Positions 32,281 to 34,359 of a stretch of 34,359 nt of DNA are shown piece after piece (positions within the stretch are counted from its first letter, which is position 1; the number at the start of each line of letters is the position of its first letter). Both the position numbers and the translations under genes were made by a program. Origin of the DNA: Dehalococcoidales bacterium. GTDB lineage: Bacteria > Chloroflexota > Dehalococcoidia > Dehalococcoidales > RBG-16-60-22. The stretch is taken from NCBI GenBank assembly GCA_016783105.1, contig JADHXF010000009.1, positions 1-34,359 on the forward strand, given 5' to 3'. The notes under the pieces are model-generated. The model was not told the DNA's origin and did no database searches. It was given only the letters and a program-made list of their open reading frames with translations.

Positions 32281-32741
32281 TTGCTATCTCCTTGCAGGTC
32301 ACGTCGATATCTGGTGTAGGCCTTGCTGATGTTTTCATGCTTGATACCCAGAATTTCGGCCGCCAGATAGGCAGCATTCTTGGCTCCGGCGGTGCCAATG
32401 GCCACGCAGGCTACCGGTATCCCCGCCGGCATCTGGACAATTGAGTAGAGGGCATCGACGCCTTTCAGTTCACCGGAGGCTAGCGGTACCCCGATAACCG
32501 GCAGAATAGACCAGCTGGCCAGAACACCGGGCAGGTGGGCTGCACCTCCGGCGGCGGCGATGATAACTTCAATGCCGCGCTCATGGGCGGTCATGCCGTA
32601 TTGTCGTGCTTTCTCCGGGGTGCGATGGGCGGAAATAACGTTGACTTCATAGTCAATGCCAAGCTGCTCCAGTATCTCCAGAGCTGGCTTGAGAGCTTCC
32701 GTATCCGATTTGGAACCCATAACCACGCCAACCAGCGGCAT
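32277..32741 (-). CDS. purE: N5-carboxyaminoimidazole ribonucleotide mutase
   Basis: 154-aa PurE that moves the carboxyl group to form CAIR, the substrate of PurC. Motifs are MGSKSDTEALKPA near the N-terminus, SAHRTPEKA with the active-site His, and AAAGGAAHLPGVLAS. GGGAG lies 6 nt before the ATG. PurK, the usual partner in making N5-CAIR, is not in the window. It overlaps purB by 4 nt and lies 11 nt after purD. Confidence 0.96.
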   Translation of the reverse strand: MPLVGVVMGSKSDTEALKPALEILEQLGIDYEVNVISAHRTPEKARQYGMTAHERGIEVIIAAAGGAAHLPGVLASWSILPVIGVPLASGELKGVDALYSIVQMPAGIPVACVAIGTAGAKNAAYLAAEILGIKHENISKAYTRYRRDLQGDSK

Positions 32742-32752
32742 ATTACACTCCC

Positions 32753-34021
32753 TTATTTTTTATTTATTAGCGCAATATCCTTGCGGTACTGACAGCCTTC
32801 AAAGTGTATCCGTACCATGTTATTATATACTTTTTCTCTGGCCTCGTTGAGGTCTTTTCCGGTGGCGACGACGGTCAGGACTCTGCCGCCACTGGTTACT
32901 ACTTTACCCGGTGCTGACCCGGCAAGGGTGCCGGCATGGAAAACCATAATATCCCTATCTACTTCATTCAAGCCGGAAATCGGGAAACCGGTCTGATATT
33001 TCCCCGGGTATCCGGCGGAGGCCATCACCACGCCCACGCAGGCTTTCTCACTCCACTGTACCTGCGCCCGGTCAAGTTTGCCATCCACGACTGCCATGAT
33101 AATATCTAACAGGTCGCCGTTCAGCCTGGGCAGTACCACCTGCGTTTCCGGGTCCCCGAAGCGAGCATTAAATTCTAACACTTTTGGCCCGTTGTTGGTA
33201 ATCATCAGACCACCGTAAAGCACCCCTCGGTAAGGCTGGCCCTCTTTGTTTAAAGCTTTCACCGTCGGTTCCATGACGGTTTCACTGACCGACTTTTCGA
33301 GTTGCGGGCTGAGAAAATATGGAGGGCTGTAACTGCCCATGCCGCCGGTATTGGGCCCACGGTCGCCGTCATAAATACGTTTATAGTCGCAGGCGGGCAC
33401 CATGGGAACAACGGTGGTGCCATCGGTGAAAGCGAAGGCGCTCATCTCCCTGCCGGAAAGATGCTCTTCAACCACTATCTGCTCTCCCGCGGCGCCCAGC
33501 GTTTTCGATTCCATGAAACTGGCCAGGGCGTCGAGGGCCTGCTCAATTGACTCGGCAACCACCACGCCTTTTCCCGCCGCCAGTCCATCGGCTTTGACGA
33601 CCACCGGCGGCGTTTGTTTTTTAACGTATTCTTTTGCTTTTGCATAGTCGGCGAAGCTGGCGCTGCGGGCGCAGGGGATGTTATATTTCTGCATCAACTG
33701 CTTGGCGAACACCTTGCTGGCCTCAATCCGGGCGGCAGTACGGGTTGGGCCGAAGATGGGCAGGCCTTCCTTATTAAATGTATCCACGATGCCCTCTGCC
33801 AGCGGCGCTTCCGGGCCGACGACAGTGAGGTCAATCCTGTTATCTTTTACTGCTTTAATTAGTAGTTCAATGTCGGTGGGACTTAAGGGAAGATTGTGAG
33901 CCTGCTGGGCGGTGCCGGCGTTACCCGGCGCAGCAAACAGCTCTGATGCTTTGGGGCTTTGTGCCAGCTTCCAGACCAGCGTGTGCTCCCGCGCCCCGCT
34001 ACCGACAACCAGTATTTTTAT
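32753..34021 (-). CDS. purD: Phosphoribosylamine-glycine ligase with apparent AUA start
   Basis: GAR synthetase (422 aa in the extended reading; E. coli PurD is about 430), ATP-grasp enzyme joining phosphoribosylamine and glycine. The first ATG (33785-33787) would remove the N-terminal domain. Upstream, the frame encodes the conserved K-I-L-V-V-G-S-G-A-R-E-H, APGNAGTA and TVVGPEAPLAEGIVD and runs to a TAG at 34022-34024. The codon at the Met position is ATA (34019-34021), with GGGGG about 8 nt upstream; no ATG, GTG or TTG is available. ATP-grasp features such as VVKADGLAAGKGVV and EFNARFGDPETQ are intact. Either AUA initiates or there is a base error. Confidence 0.92.
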   Translation of the reverse strand: MKILVVGSGAREHTLVWKLAQSPKASELFAAPGNAGTAQQAHNLPLSPTDIELLIKAVKDNRIDLTVVGPEAPLAEGIVDTFNKEGLPIFGPTRTAARIEASKVFAKQLMQKYNIPCARSASFADYAKAKEYVKKQTPPVVVKADGLAAGKGVVVAESIEQALDALASFMESKTLGAAGEQIVVEEHLSGREMSAFAFTDGTTVVPMVPACDYKRIYDGDRGPNTGGMGSYSPPYFLSPQLEKSVSETVMEPTVKALNKEGQPYRGVLYGGLMITNNGPKVLEFNARFGDPETQVVLPRLNGDLLDIIMAVVDGKLDRAQVQWSEKACVGVVMASAGYPGKYQTGFPISGLNEVDRDIMVFHAGTLAGSAPGKVVTSGGRVLTVVATGKDLNEAREKVYNNMVRIHFEGCQYRKDIALINKK

Positions 34022-34045
34022 CTACCTCACCCCCTGAATGTGCCG

Positions 34046-34359
34046 TTACTCCCACTCTATCGTAGATGGTGGTTTGGAGGTTATATCCAGGACGACGCGG
34101 TTTACCTCGGGCACCTCGTTGACGAGGCGATTGGAAATTCGTGCCAGAACATCATAGGGCATGCGCGCCCAGTCCGCTGTCATGGCGTCTTCACTGGTAA
34201 CGGCGCGGATGGCAATCACGTGCCCATAAGTCCGGTAGTCGCCCATTACGCCCACGCTGTGGATGTCGGGGAGAATGGCGAAACTCTGCCAGAGCTGGTG
34301 GTAGAGTTTCGCTTTTTTGATTTCATTCATGACGATGAAATCGGCGCTGCGCAGTATCT
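34046..34359 (-). CDS. guaA: GMP synthase (glutamine-hydrolysing), C-terminal part
   Basis: This is the C-terminal about 104 residues of GMP synthase, running off the window edge. The segment contains [20 protein letters not shown], the dimerisation-domain signature, the [16 protein letters not shown] helix, and the invariant end P-P-S-T-I-E-W-E. It amidates XMP to GMP. The stop lies 24 nt before the purD start codon, so guaA probably heads or continues the purine operon upstream of purD. Confidence 0.95.
   Translation of the reverse strand, partial: ILRSADFIVMNEIKKAKLYHQLWQSFAILPDIHSVGVMGDYRTYGHVIAIRAVTSEDAMTADWARMPYDVLARISNRLVNEVPEVNRVVLDITSKPPSTIEWE

Noticed and set aside
1..34359. Search for CRISPR arrays, insertion sequences, phage genes, att sites or a replication origin
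   Set aside because: No regularly spaced repeats, transposase or integrase frames, long inverted repeats or DnaA-box clusters were seen. The nuclease at 6815 resembles Cas4/AddB in its motifs but has no cas neighbours.

Overview
The window is a compact bacterial chromosome segment of moderate GC content. It carries about 33 protein genes, many overlapping by 1-17 nt, and no rRNA, tRNA, IS element or CRISPR array. The gene content suggests an anaerobic, deep-branching bacterium. My best guess is Chloroflexota, class Dehalococcoidia, based on protein resemblance I recall rather than on a marker gene, so this assignment is inference.

Layout: (1) 1-3600, minus strand: a tandem glycine riboswitch with terminator controls gcvH-gcvPA-gcvPB, followed by the first codons of a further gene. 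(2) 3630-6790, plus: divergently transcribed serA, then a class III aminotransferase. (3) 6815-7966, minus: a RecB/AddB-like PD-(D/E)XK nuclease whose conserved N-terminus extends past any canonical start codon. (4) 8103-9668, plus: ccdA (apparently leaderless), a TlpA-like lipoprotein thioredoxin and a small four-cysteine protein. (5) 9748-14702: tkt-rpiB-pgi on plus, convergent with an rpe-like gene on minus; together these cover non-oxidative pentose phosphate and hexose isomerisation steps. (6) 14703-16961: a gene-poor stretch with an apparently independent short minus-strand transcription unit (promoter, strong Shine-Dalgarno, tiny ORFs, serial hairpins, terminator), divergent from a sodium:neurotransmitter-symporter-family transporter and its MetS-like 35-residue partner. 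(7) 16981-23444, minus: hypF-C-D-E-A-B and an extended SDR. (8) 23657-29438, minus: tatA and a Tat-exported, selenocysteine-containing formate dehydrogenase (alpha, beta, cytochrome b) with fdhE. (9) 29508-34359, minus: guaA (partial)-purD-purE-purB-(NTF2-like)-purC.

Functionally, gcv and serA link serine, glycine and one-carbon units. The formate dehydrogenase faces outward with its Tat component and FdhE chaperone beside it. The Hyp set matures a [NiFe] hydrogenase that must be encoded elsewhere.

The most notable points are: the in-frame UGA (Sec) with a bacterial SECIS-like hairpin in fdhA; an Asp where the second [4Fe-4S] cysteine should be in the same protein; two and a half 23-bp tandem repeats between the fdhA promoter and its start; the unassigned short transcript at 14766-15020; and two genes (purD, nuclease) where AUA or AUC stands where AUG is expected.
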